Positions 26,294 through 35,700 of a stretch of DNA of 64,000 nt are shown here, piece after piece. Both the position numbers and the translations under genes were made by a program. The first letter of the stretch is position 1; each line of letters opens with the position of its first letter. The stretch spans positions 4,154,001-4,218,000 of the forward strand of contig NZ_JAFQ01000004.1 in assembly GCF_000526215.1 (NCBI RefSeq), in the 5' to 3' direction. This DNA comes from Nocardia sp. BMG51109 (GTDB taxonomy: Bacteria; Actinomycetota; Actinomycetes; Mycobacteriales; Mycobacteriaceae). The notes under the pieces are model-generated. The model did not search any database and was not told the origin of the DNA. It was given only the letters and a program-made list of their open reading frames with translations.

Positions 26294-26653
26294 GTGTGTC
26301 CTTCCACCAGGACGGTGCCCCGGTTGCGCGATGAACTGCCGGCCCTTCGAAGCGAGTCCGGCGTCGATGCCGGCCCGTGGCGGGGACCGTGCCGCCACGA
26401 GCGCGACGGTAGCGAAACCGGCTCTGGCTCGCAGAGTCCGGCGACGCCGTTATGGCGGTGCCCGAACGCCGGTGTGACCCGTCGATACCTGGGGTAAGCA
26501 GGCGAATCAGTTCCGGCCCGGCATTTCCGGGCGCACTTCACCGGCGACACTGCCGTCACGCTTTCGTCACAACTCGTGAAGGCAACCACCCCAACAGCTG
26601 AATCCTGTGGAGACGTCTCCCGATGGAAGCCGCCGCTACGGACCATCACTAAC
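26294..26653. other. Non-coding gap upstream of the O-methyltransferase
   Basis: About 360 nt between the methyltransferase start and the IS5-type element. It should hold the methyltransferase promoter, but no convincing -10/-35 pair, operator or conserved coding remnant was recognised. Confidence 0.5.
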
Positions 26654-26656
26654 TAA

Positions 26657-27558
26657 GACCGTGTCTCACATGGTCTGTCTTGCCTTCGCGAGTTTCTTGA
26701 AGCAGGTGAGTGCTGCTGCGAGTGTCAGGAAACCCAGATAGTGAATTCCCTTGCGGTCGTAGCGGATGTTGAGCCGGTGGTAGCCGGTGAGCCACGAGAC
26801 GCTTCGTTCGATCACCCATCGATGACGGCCGAGCCGCTCGGTGGACTCGATTCCCTTGCGGGCGATACGGACTGCCATTCCGCGGCGGTGCACCCACAGG
26901 CGTAGCTCGGGCCGGTCGCAGGCTTTGTCCGCGTGCAGCTTGCCGGGCCGGCGCCGTCGCGGGCCGCGCCGCGACCGCACCGCCGGTATCGCCTCGACGA
27001 GTGGTTCGAGCGCGTGTGAGTCGTGGACGTCGGCGGCCGAAACCGCCACCGCCAGAGGAACTCCGGCCCGATCGGACAGGATGTGCCGTTTCGGGCCGGG
27101 CTTGCCGCGGTCGGTCGGATTCGGACCGGTCGGATCGTCCCTTTTTCGCCCGCACGCTCGCCGCGTGGATCACCGCCCTCGACCAATCGATCAATCCGTC
27201 ACCGCCCAGCTCGTCGAGCACTGCACGGTGCAGCCGCCGCCAGACCCCGGCTTCGGTCCATACGGTGAACCGGCGATGCGCCGTCGGCACGCTCACACCG
27301 AACGATGGCGGCAGCATCCGCCACGCACAACCGCTGGTCAGCACGTACACCACCGCCGTGAACACCGCCCGCTGGTCCACCGCAGCGATACCACCACCCT
27401 GCGGACGCGGGCGGAACTCCGGCAGCAGCGGCTCTGCCAGCTCCCACAACTCGTCCGGCACCAGCCGCTGCGACAACGCATCTGCCACGGCCGAATATCA
27501 TGCAACACACGCAATCTCGACGCAGCAAGAACAAATTACATCCATGTGAGACACGGTC
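26657..27558 (-). mobile_element. IS5-family insertion sequence (902 bp)
   Basis: The element is bounded by perfect 17-bp inverted repeats starting GACCGTGTCTCACATGG (26657-26673 and the complement at 27542-27558). It is flanked by TAA on both sides (26654-26656 and 27559-27561), the short target duplication expected of the IS427-like IS5 subgroup. It encodes a DDE transposase in two frames on the minus strand; the second frame's stop codon lies inside the left inverted repeat. Confidence 0.88.
26666..27488 (-). CDS. IS5-family transposase split over two frames
   Basis: First frame (from ATG 27488): LVPDELWELAEPLLPEF, then VYVLTSGCAWRMLPPSFG and IDWSRAVIHAASVRAKKG, the N-terminal and first-Asp region of IS427-type transposases. 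The second frame (codons from 27136 to 26666) continues with PTGPNPTDRGKPGPKRH, VPLAVAVSAADVHDSHAL and the C-terminal HRWVIERSVSWLTGYHRLN with the catalytic Glu. The junction lies at the AAAAAGGGA run near 27138-27146. Joining the frames needs a +1 (or -2) shift rather than the usual -1, so this is either an unusual programmed frameshift or a disabling single-base change. Confidence 0.8.
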
Positions 27559-27561
27559 TAA

Positions 27562-28931
27562 TACTCCAGCTGCACTTCGTGATGTAATCGGTGTCGATGC
27601 TGGTAGTGGGCCTTCTTGGCTCGGTACTGGTGGCGGCGGCGCCAGGTCGACCATCGCTGGATGGGCCGCGAGGGCGGGTGGGTGGGTGATCAGGTGTGCC
27701 AGGAGACGTCGGTTTTCGCCGAGGGTGAGCGGGATGAGGCCGCTGCCAATGCTTTTGGGGCGATGGCGGCGGTGACGGCGAGGTAGGTGTGGGCGAGCAT
27801 GGCCAGGGTGATGTGGCGGTACCAGGCGTCGTAGTGGCGGACGTGGTATTGGTCGAGTCCGACCTCGGTTTTCGCAGTCTGGAAGCAGTCCTCCACGGCC
27901 CATCGGGACCCGGCGACCCGGATCAGTTCGTTGTCGCTGGTGCCCGTGGGTGCGCAGCACATGTAGTAGGCGATCTCGAACTCTCCCTTGGTAGTCGGAG
28001 TCAGCGCCCGTCGTGCCAGGAGCCAGCGACCCCAGCCCGCGGCGGTGGTCCATTCATAGACCGGCAGAGAGGCCACCGCCCAGTCGAACATCCGTGGCCC
28101 TTTCGCTCCGGCGCCGCAGCTACGCCGTTTCCATGCTTGTGAAGGTGCTTGTGTGACAAGGTGGTCCGCGCGCGTGCAGCCGGCAGTGCTGGGGATTGTC
28201 TGACTGCGTGGGACAGCGACGACATACCCGATCCGGCGATCGTCGAGCCATGCCCGGAACTTGCCGTCGCCGCCGTAGGCCTCATCGGCGGTCACCCACC
28301 GCGCCGGCACTCCCGCATCCAGAGCCCTGGCCAGCATATTCTTTGCCAGCGTCGCCTTGGTCGCGAACACGACGCCCTCGGGCACGCTCGCCTCACGGCA
28401 CCGCTGCCGATCCTCGGTCCACGACTTCGGCAGATACAACTCCCGATCGATCAGCGTCCGCCCTCTGCTGCCGGTATAGGCGCAGAACACCCCCAACTGG
28501 CAATTCTCGATCCGGCCCGCCGTCCCGGAGTATTGCCGTTGCACCCCAGCCGATTTCGTGCCCTTCTTCAAGAACCCGGTCTCGTCCACGACCAGCACCC
28601 CGTCCGGATCACCGAGGTGCTCGACGGCATAGGAGCGCACATCATCACGCACACCATCCGCATCCCACGCTGCCGCGTGCAACAACCGCTGCATTCCGTC
28701 CGGCGTGCGCTCACCAGCTGCTTCTGCCAGCGTCCACCCGTTCTTCCCGGCCAGCGGCGCCAACAAGCCCCGCACATACGCCCGTGCCCGCAACCGCGGC
28801 TCCGCCCGCAAAAACCGGCCCGCCACCCGCCCGAACAACTCATCCAGCCCGGCCACCCACGCAGCCAGATCTTCATCCACCGACACGACGAGAGAGGTTA
28901 TCCCACAACATCACGAAGTGCAGCTGGAGTA
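27562..28931 (-). mobile_element. IS701-like insertion sequence (1370 bp)
   Basis: Perfect 24-bp inverted repeats (27562-27585, beginning TACTCCAGCTGCACTTCG, and 28908-28931) are flanked by direct CTAA repeats (27558-27561 and 28932-28935). The 4-bp YTAR-type duplication fits the IS701 family. It inserted exactly at the right end of the IS5-type element: the C of CTAA is the last base of that element's inverted repeat. Confidence 0.9.
27690..28886 (-). CDS. IS701-like DDE transposase with altered C-terminus
   Basis: A 398-residue transposase with DDE segments VVDETGFLKKGTKSAGVQRQ (first Asp), RWVTADEAYGGDGKFR (second Asp) and AKTEVGLDQYHVRHYDAWYR (Glu). Near 27750 the expected C-terminal sequence leaves this frame: SGLIPLTLGENRRLLAHLI is encoded in another frame, while this frame ends in a short unrelated tail (ASSRSPSAKTDVSWHT). 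A single-base indel there has therefore replaced roughly the last 20-60 residues. The catalytic core is intact; activity is uncertain. Confidence 0.87.
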   Translation of the reverse strand: MSVDEDLAAWVAGLDELFGRVAGRFLRAEPRLRARAYVRGLLAPLAGKNGWTLAEAAGERTPDGMQRLLHAAAWDADGVRDDVRSYAVEHLGDPDGVLVVDETGFLKKGTKSAGVQRQYSGTAGRIENCQLGVFCAYTGSRGRTLIDRELYLPKSWTEDRQRCREASVPEGVVFATKATLAKNMLARALDAGVPARWVTADEAYGGDGKFRAWLDDRRIGYVVAVPRSQTIPSTAGCTRADHLVTQAPSQAWKRRSCGAGAKGPRMFDWAVASLPVYEWTTAAGWGRWLLARRALTPTTKGEFEIAYYMCCAPTGTSDNELIRVAGSRWAVEDCFQTAKTEVGLDQYHVRHYDAWYRHITLAMLAHTYLAVTAAIAPKALAAASSRSPSAKTDVSWHT

Positions 28932-29075
28932 CTAACAATCAAACAACCAAGATCAGCCGTTTACTGGACAGACCCCTCCTCGACTGCGCAGTCGCGCGTC
29001 CGGCTCGGCCGCATGCAGACAGCTAACCGTGACCCGGCGCCTTACCGACTTGCGCGCCTGCCTGCCTTGCGTGTC

Positions 29076-29752
29076 GAGCGCCCCGGATCACACGCCGTGC
29101 GCCATGAGTAGCCTGGCCAACGATCAGATCGAGGTCATGGCCGAACTCGGCTACCCGGATTCGCGGTCGCCGGCCGCGATCGCGGGGCGCGCGCTGCGCC
29201 TATCGCATGGCACTCGACCATCCGGACGTGGTTCACCGCGCTGACCGTCGTCGATATCGTCCCCACCGGCTACGTCTTCGGTCTGGGCAATCATGATCTG
29301 TGGCTGGCGTTCTGGGGTGTGGACCTTCCTGGCCGCCCCGCGCCTGATCCCGGAACTCCTGATCGCCCGTTCGCTGTCGACCTTCGTGAACCACATGCTC
29401 AATACCTGGTCCACCGACCCGTCGATCTTCCTCGACCTGGTGCGCATCGCCTACATCACGAATTTCGCTACCCCGCAGGGTATTCGGCCATCTGCGAGGA
29501 GTATCGCGCCGCCGCGACCGCCGCCTACGGCGAGGGCCGCCGTGATCGCGACGTCCGCCACATCCGGTGCACGGTCCTCGCCCTGTGGGACGAGAAGGGC
29601 GCGGTGGCCGAATGAGTACGACCCGCTGCGCACCTGGCGACGCTGGCCCTCGATCTGCGCGGAAAACCCTTGCGCGGCGGCCATTTCCTGCCCGAGAAGA
29701 ATCCGGATGAGGTGGCCCGCGAGCTGCTGGACTTCCTCGCCCCCGCTGACGC
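29076..29752 (+). pseudogene. Degraded haloacetate dehalogenase-like alpha/beta hydrolase
   Basis: Pieces of one alpha/beta hydrolase are spread over several frames: APDHTPCAMSSLANDQIEVMAELGYP (29076-29160), ALDHPDVVHR (29208-29240), VVDIVPTGYVFG (29246-29285), YSAICEEYRAAATAAYGEG with VLALWDEKGAVAE (29480-29615), and LRGGHFLPEKNPDEVARELLDFL (29660-29740). The segment that should carry the catalytic Asp (VGHDRGGR) is destroyed. Order and spacing match a haloacetate dehalogenase, so this is a decayed copy rather than chance similarity. Confidence 0.7.
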
Positions 29753-29753
29753 G

Positions 29754-30920
29754 CTACCGCGCCGAGCCGCAGAGGGCGAGGGTGGTGACGTGGTAGGCAG
29801 CGGTCATGTACTGGGTGTACTTCGCCGCATCGTCGGCGTCGACGGTGCCCTGGCTGACCGAGACCTGCACGCGCCTGCTGCCGTCGGCGGAGCTGTAGAC
29901 GTCGGTGTGGTAACCAGGGATGTCTCCACTGCCGCCGGTTCCGCTGCAGCCCGAGGTGGTCGCTATGTGTGTGAGGCCGAGTCCGTAACCGCGGTCCAGG
30001 CCGAAGCGGGATGGCATGGCGTGGAAGGTGCTCATCTGCGTTAGCAACGCGGGGGGCAGCAGTCGGCCATCCATCAGGGCCGCGATGTACCGGTCCAGAT
30101 CGGCTGTGGTGGAGAGTATTTCGCCAGCCGCCCAGGCCCATGAGGGATTGAGGACCGTGACGTCGACTGGTACCGGGAAACCCACTAGCTTCGCACTGCG
30201 ATAGCCGTGCGCGTGTGGTCCCGGGATGTCCGCCGTTGTCCCCGGAAGCCGAGTGTTCGTCAGTCCGAGTGGGCGCGCGATCCGCTCGTCGACCTGCTGT
30301 GCGTAGGGCGTCCCGGTGAGCTGTTCGATCAGCAGGCCCGCGAGGATGTAGTTGGTGTTGGAGTAGTTCCACTGGGTTCCCGGGGTAAACCACAGCGGCA
30401 GTCCGACCGCGAACCGCACCAGATCGTCGGGATGATAGGTCTGCATGGTGTCGGTGCCGAGCATGGACGCCGAGGATTCCTCGTTCGGCCCGGGCTGGCC
30501 GCCATAACTGCGGACTCCGCTGGTGTGGTCGAGGATCATTCGGACGGTGATCTGCTCGTCCAGACCGAACTGCGGCAGGTATCGGCTCACCGGATCATCG
30601 AGCCCGACCTTGCCCTCAGCGACCAGTTGCAGCACGACAGTGGACACGAATGTCTTTGTGACACTGCCGATTCGGAACAACCCATCGGCCGGCACCGGCT
30701 CGATGCCGCCCAGCTGCGACACCCCGGCCGTCTCGGTCCAGTCGCCTTGTGGGCTGTGCAAGCGCACCTGCACCCCAGCGGCGCCGGCGGCGAGCAAGCT
30801 GTTCATTGCTTCGCGTATGGCAGCCGGATCCGGATCCAAGGGCGTCGCGTTCGCTGCCGATGTGGCCGAGCCCGCCATCACAGCAGCCGAGGCAAATAGG
30901 ACCAGGAAACGATGCAGCAT
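29754..30920 (-). CDS. Secreted serine hydrolase, beta-lactamase/DD-peptidase family
   Basis: A 388-residue protein with a signal peptide (MLHRFLVLFASAAVMAGSATSAANA) and the penicillin-binding fold of class C beta-lactamases and DD-carboxypeptidases. The SxxK nucleophile is in FRIGSVTKTF, the YxN motif in WNYSNTNYILAGLLIEQLTG, and HTSGVRSY lies between them. The C-terminal region contains GLDRGYGLGL and a GSGDIPGYH turn at the KTG-box position. ATG 30920 with AGGGGCGG upstream is preferred over an ATG 36 nt earlier because it leaves a clean signal peptide. It is divergent from the NRPS regulator. Confidence 0.86.
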   Translation of the reverse strand: MLHRFLVLFASAAVMAGSATSAANATPLDPDPAAIREAMNSLLAAGAAGVQVRLHSPQGDWTETAGVSQLGGIEPVPADGLFRIGSVTKTFVSTVVLQLVAEGKVGLDDPVSRYLPQFGLDEQITVRMILDHTSGVRSYGGQPGPNEESSASMLGTDTMQTYHPDDLVRFAVGLPLWFTPGTQWNYSNTNYILAGLLIEQLTGTPYAQQVDERIARPLGLTNTRLPGTTADIPGPHAHGYRSAKLVGFPVPVDVTVLNPSWAWAAGEILSTTADLDRYIAALMDGRLLPPALLTQMSTFHAMPSRFGLDRGYGLGLTHIATTSGCSGTGGSGDIPGYHTDVYSSADGSRRVQVSVSQGTVDADDAAKYTQYMTAAYHVTTLALCGSAR

Positions 30921-31233
30921 AGCCGCCCCTAAAGGTATCCACTGATATCCGGGCAAAGACTAGCAGCCGGGCTGCCTGGTGGCGAATTCGAACCGAGTTC
31001 GGAACTGGATGATCGGAGTGTTGTATTGCGTCATGCTGTTGTGATCTGCGTCGCCATCGCCGTCGGATTGTCTGGGAATAAGCTGCCCGCCGGCTTGTCT
31101 GAGAACAATCTGAGACGGGTTCCGGCGCCGCCTTACCCTCGGGTACGCTCGCGGCATCGCGGGGGTTTCACAAGGCCTGGAGGCGCCGCAGGCCTTCTCT
31201 ACCCCATCGATTTATCGTCCTGGAGGGGGATCG
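30921..31233. promoter_or_regulatory. Divergent control region upstream of the NRPS regulator
   Basis: The 313-nt gap between the serine hydrolase and the StrR-like gene holds two candidate operators. One is an imperfect palindrome around 30985-31006 (TTCGAAC-CGA-GTTCGGAA). The other is a direct repeat, TTGTCTGGGAATAA (31068-31081) and TTGTCTGAGAACAA (31095-31108), identical at 12 of 14 positions and 27 nt apart. No exact StrR consensus (GTTCRACTG dyad) was seen. Confidence 0.4.
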
Positions 31234-32271
31234 ATGAACAGTGCCGACCGCAATGCTCTACCCGCCGCAGGCTCGGCTGTCTCGCTTGTCGATGTGGACA
31301 GCCAAGTCGTTGGGCCGCCCGCCTGCTCGACTGTTGTCGAGCTAGCGATTTCCGAGCTGAAATTTTCTGATTCTCCGCCGCGAACGGGGGAGGACGCCGA
31401 GCACGTTCGAGTGCTGGCGGAATCCACGACAGCATTGCCTCCGATCGTTGTCAATCGCGAAACCCTGCACGTCATCGACGGACTTCATCGCCTTCGCGCG
31501 GCGCAATTGCGTGGCGATACGACCATCGCGGCGATATTTTTCGACGGCAGTGCTGCGGAATCTTTCGTCTTGGCCGTCAAACTGAATACGGCGCATGGGC
31601 TGCCGTTGTCGCTCTCCGATCGCAAGGCCGCTGCACTCCGTATTCTCTTCTCGTTCCCGCAGTCGTCGGACCGCGCGATCGCGGTGATCGCGGGGATCTC
31701 GGACAAGACGGTTGCCAAGATCCGTCGGCGGGCGGGTGCGGAACTTCCGCAGTCGCCGGGGCGACTCGCGCGAAACGGCGTGCTGCATCGGTCCAATCCG
31801 GAGCTCGGCAGGCAACAGGCCGTCGAGTTGTTCACCGCCGACCCGGGTGCATCACCGCGATCGGTGGCCGCCGCCGCGGGCATCTCCGAGACGACGGCCA
31901 AGGACATCCGTCGGGAACTGCGTAACGCCGCTGTTCCAGCGCCCAGTCCTGCGGCCCGTACCGATCCGGGGCCGGCTGCCGAAGCTTTTGTCGGGACCCG
32001 CAATCCGACCTCGCCCACCGCGCCGGTGAGTAGCGGGCGCACACTGCAGCGGCTGCGTCAGGACCCGTCGTTGCGATTCACCGAATCGGGCCGCACATTG
32101 CTGCGATGGCTCGAAGGGCCGGTGGGTGATAATGGTGAATGGGAAAGCCTTGTGCGTAATATTCCGAGTCACTGCGCATCGGGAATTGCCGAACTTGCTC
32201 GGCAACGTGCGCAGGACTGGCAGAGATTAGCGGGCCTGCTCGACGGGCGCGCTCGAGTTTCGTACCGATGA
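31234..32271 (+). CDS. StrR-like pathway regulator (ParB N-domain plus helix-turn-helix)
   Basis: A 345-residue protein with GGAGGGGG upstream of its ATG. Residues 35-115 form a ParB-like domain (VVELAISELKFSDSPPRTGE, then LPPIVVNRETLHVIDGLHR). Two helix-turn-helix units follow (SDRAIAVIAGISDKTVAKIR and SPRSVAAAAGISETTAKDIR). StrR, Bbr and Tei15* are known activators with this design and control antibiotic clusters, including NRPS clusters. Its place directly before mbtH and the NRPS makes it the probable cluster activator. The gap to mbtH is 32 nt, so the genes may be cotranscribed. Confidence 0.85.
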   Translation: MNSADRNALPAAGSAVSLVDVDSQVVGPPACSTVVELAISELKFSDSPPRTGEDAEHVRVLAESTTALPPIVVNRETLHVIDGLHRLRAAQLRGDTTIAAIFFDGSAAESFVLAVKLNTAHGLPLSLSDRKAAALRILFSFPQSSDRAIAVIAGISDKTVAKIRRRAGAELPQSPGRLARNGVLHRSNPELGRQQAVELFTADPGASPRSVAAAAGISETTAKDIRRELRNAAVPAPSPAARTDPGPAAEAFVGTRNPTSPTAPVSSGRTLQRLRQDPSLRFTESGRTLLRWLEGPVGDNGEWESLVRNIPSHCASGIAELARQRAQDWQRLAGLLDGRARVSYR

Positions 32272-32303
32272 AATGCCATCCGTGATCCCATGAGGGGGAA
32301 GTT

Positions 32304-32546
32304 ATGAGCAAGAACCCATTCGACGACGAAGACGGCAGATTCTTCGTGCTGGTCAACGAGGAGGATCAGCATTCCTTGTGGCCCGTATTCGCCGAGGTAC
32401 CGGCGGGCTGGCGGATAGTGTTCGGTGAAGATACGCGATCGGCATGTATCGAGTACGTCGAAAAGAATTGGACGGACATGCGGCCACGAAGTCTTCGCGA
32501 GGCAATGGAGGCGGATCTCCAGAACGCAGCCACCGAGTCCGCATAA
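32304..32546 (+). CDS. mbtH: MbtH-family NRPS accessory protein
   Basis: An 80-residue protein carrying the whole MbtH signature: [24 protein letters not shown], then [12 protein letters not shown] and [11 protein letters not shown]. MbtH proteins bind adenylation domains and are often needed for their folding and activity (established). It should serve the giant NRPS beginning 194 nt downstream. A GAGGGGG ribosome site precedes the ATG. Length is slightly above the usual 62-75 residues because of a C-terminal extension. Confidence 0.95.
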   Translation: MSKNPFDDEDGRFFVLVNEEDQHSLWPVFAEVPAGWRIVFGEDTRSACIEYVEKNWTDMRPRSLREAMEADLQNAATESA

Positions 32547-32573
32547 ATTCATCGCTCGGTAGATAGAAACGAT

Positions 32574-32612
32574 CGGCGTGGATGTGGGGTGAACAGTCCT
32601 GCGTCCACGCCG
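32574..32612. terminator. Hairpin between mbtH and the NRPS (possible attenuator)
   Basis: A 9-bp perfect stem CGGCGTGGA / TCCACGCCG with a 21-nt loop is followed by the T-rich CTCTTGTTCTT. It could partly terminate transcription after mbtH. In the rest of this 194-nt gap, GGTAGATA occurs twice (32558-32565 and 32629-32636) and a TATGAT (32652-32657) could be a -10 box for a separate NRPS promoter. Confidence 0.4.
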
Positions 32613-32740
32613 CTCTTGTTCTTCGGCTGGTAGATAAGAAATTCCTATACCTATGATTCCGTTAGGTGGCTCTTGAGAGCCTCTGCCGTCGGTTGTACTG
32701 TTCAGGCTTGATCATCGATTACAAGGGGGGCGGTCCGGCT

Positions 32741-35700
32741 ATGACCGACTTTGTTTCTACCGCGTCGTACGAACTGACACCCCAGCAAAAGGCTGTCTGG
32801 CTGTCGCAGCAGATGGATCCAGATCTACCGCTCAATGTGTCCGGGTATCTGGACATTTCCGGGGAGATAGATCCACGCGGCATGGCCGAGGCGATCCGCA
32901 TGGCCGCCGGCGCGGCCCGGACGGCATTGGTGAATATCGCAGAAGCCGATCATGGTCCCCGGCAGTTTCCACGCGAGTTGGGGCCGTGGTATCCGGAATC
33001 GGTCGACTACAGCACGTTTGCCGACGGTGAGGATCGAGCACGTGCGCTGATGACGGAAATGAGCCTGACGCGATTCGATCTGGCGCACGGATTACTGTTT
33101 CGTGTGGCGATCGTCAAGGTCACGCCATGGCGGTGGTTCGTGGTGCTCGTCTATAACCACATTGTTGCGGACGGAGCCAGCTGTATGCTCCTGGGCCGTC
33201 GGGTCATCGAGAACTATTCGGCGGTCACTTCGAATTCCGTCGCAGCACATGATCGGTTTTTGGATGTTCCCGATCTCCTGCGGGAGTCCGAGCGCTACAC
33301 TGCCTCGGAGCGTTTTCTGCGCGATCGCGCATTCTGGTCGAACTATGTCGACCCCTCGGTCGAGCCGTTGCGGCTGCTGGGCAGGCCGCACGATGGGCCG
33401 GTTCGCGTTATCCACGAGAGCGTGATCCTCTCACCGGCAGAGGTGCGCAGGTTTGCCGGCGTCGCCGCCGATTCCGGTCTGTCCCTGGCTGCGCTGTTCG
33501 TCGCCGCCGCGGCGTTCTCGTTCCGTACCTACTCGCAGGCAGACGATTACTACGTGCAGCTCGCTCTCGCCAATCGGGTCGGACCGCTGCGCCGGACACC
33601 GTCGCTATTGGCGAGTGTGGTCCCCCTTCGGGTCAACGCCGAACCCGCCATGAGATTCGTCGATTTCGGTTCGCTGATATCGACGCGGGTGGCCGAAATT
33701 CTGCGCCATGCCAAATACGATGCGAGCGAGCTGCGATCCGACCGCGATAACGGCACGAATATGTTCGGCCCGACCATCAACGTAATGCCTTTCATGGCAT
33801 CGGTTCCCTTCGGGCAGTGCCGTGCGGAGTTCCATCATTTGCCGTTCAATCCGGCGTCGGAATTGTCGCTGATGTTCTTCTACGATGCGGAGAGCGAGGC
33901 CGGCGGCCGCATCGAGATGGGTGCGGACAGCCGGGCCCACGGGTTCAGCGATCTTCGGAACTATCTGAACGCCATCGTGCGGGTGCTCGACCAGGTCAGC
34001 GCCGATCCCGAGCTGCGTCTCGCCGATATCGAGGTGTTGCCCCCCGATGCGAAGAACTGGGTGCTGACCGCGTGGAACGACACGGGGCTAGCCGTCGACG
34101 CCGACGCCACCCTGCCCCGGTTGTTCGAGCGGCAGGCCGCCGCACTGCCGGACGCGGTGGCGGTGGTGAGCGGCGGTGCCGAATACAGCTTTCGTGAGCT
34201 CGATGAATCGGCCGACCGGCTCGCGCGGCGGTTGATCGCGGCCGGTGCCGGTCCCGACACCGTTGTCGCGGTCGCGGTGGAGCGATCCTACGAGCTCGTC
34301 GTGGCGTTGCTCGCGGTTCTCAAAGCCGGGAGCGCCTATCTGCCCGTCGACACCACCTACCCGGGCGAACGCCTAGAGTACATTCTCGGCGCCGCCGATC
34401 CGATCGCGGTTCTCGCCACGGTGGGGCAGCGAAACCTGTTGCCCGACATAGGTAATCGTCCTGTCGTCCTGCTCGGCGACAGTGAGAAGCCAGCGGGTGC
34501 CGGCGATCCGGGCGTGGCCGGACACCGTGCACCACTGCGCCCGAACAATCTGGCGTACGTCATCTACACCTCCGGATCCACCGGCCGCCCCAAGGCTGTC
34601 GCCGTCACGCACCGTAACGTGGTCAACCTGCTCACGCACGGGTGGGATCTGGTGGCACACGACCGGATCCTGGCCTCGACCTCGGTGTCGTTCGATGTCT
34701 CGGTGTGGGAACTGTTTGCCCCGCTCTGCCGTGGCGGCAGTGTTGAGATCGTCCAGGATCTGCTCGCGTTGACAGAGCACGCGCACGACGGGGCGACGGT
34801 GATCAGCGGTGTGCCCTCGGCCTTCGGGGAGGTCTTGGCCTCCGGCGACATCGGTGCCGACCTCGCGGGTGCGCACACGGTGGTGATGGCGGGGGAAGCG
34901 CTCTCGCGCAGGGTTACCGACCGTATTCGGCGCAGGTTGCCGGGTATTCGGATCCTCAATGCCTACGGGCCGACCGAGGCCACCGTCTTCACCACCACGC
35001 ATACGGCCGATTCCGGCCCGACCGCCGAGGCGTCGGTACCGATCGGCACACCGCTGGGCAATGTCCGTGTCTATGTCCTCGATTCCTGGTTGCGGCCGGT
35101 CCCCGCCGGCGTCACCGGTGAGCTGTACATAGGGGGCGGTGGCCTGGCCCGGGGCTATCGGGGTCGTGCCGGGTTGACCGCGGCCCGGTTCGTCGCCGAC
35201 TCGTTCGGCGGTACAGGCGAGCGGTTGTACCGGTCCGGGGATGTCGTCCGCTGGACCGAGTCCGGCGTGCTCGAATACGTGGGACGTGTCGATGATCAGG
35301 TGAAAATCCGCGGATACCGGATCGAACCCGGGGAAATCGAGACGGTCATGCTCGAGCACCCCCGGGTGGCACAGGCCGCCGTGGTCGCGCGGCAGCTGCC
35401 CGGCGAGAGCGGCGGACGGCAACTGATCGCCTACCTGGTTCCCGATTCCCGCGTGGCCGAACGTAATCAGAACAGGGAAGCCGACCTGGTGCGGCGATGG
35501 CAGCAGGTCTACGACGTGCTCTACACCGATGACGATGCCGTGCGGCGCGGCGCGGACACCACTGGTTTCGGTGAGAATTTCGATGGCTGGAACAGTAGTT
35601 ACACTGGTGGCCCGATCGATCTGGATCAGATGCGGCAGTGGCGTGCTGCGACGGTGGCGGCGATCGATGCGTTGGATCCGCAGCGGTTGTTGGAGATCGG

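Noticed and set aside
29754..30920. Serine hydrolase as a trans-acting PBP-type thioesterase for NRPS release
   Set aside because: Stand-alone beta-lactamase-fold cyclases do release some NRPS products, and this gene lies beside the cluster. However, it has a clear signal peptide, so it should act outside the cytoplasm, and it is divergently transcribed.
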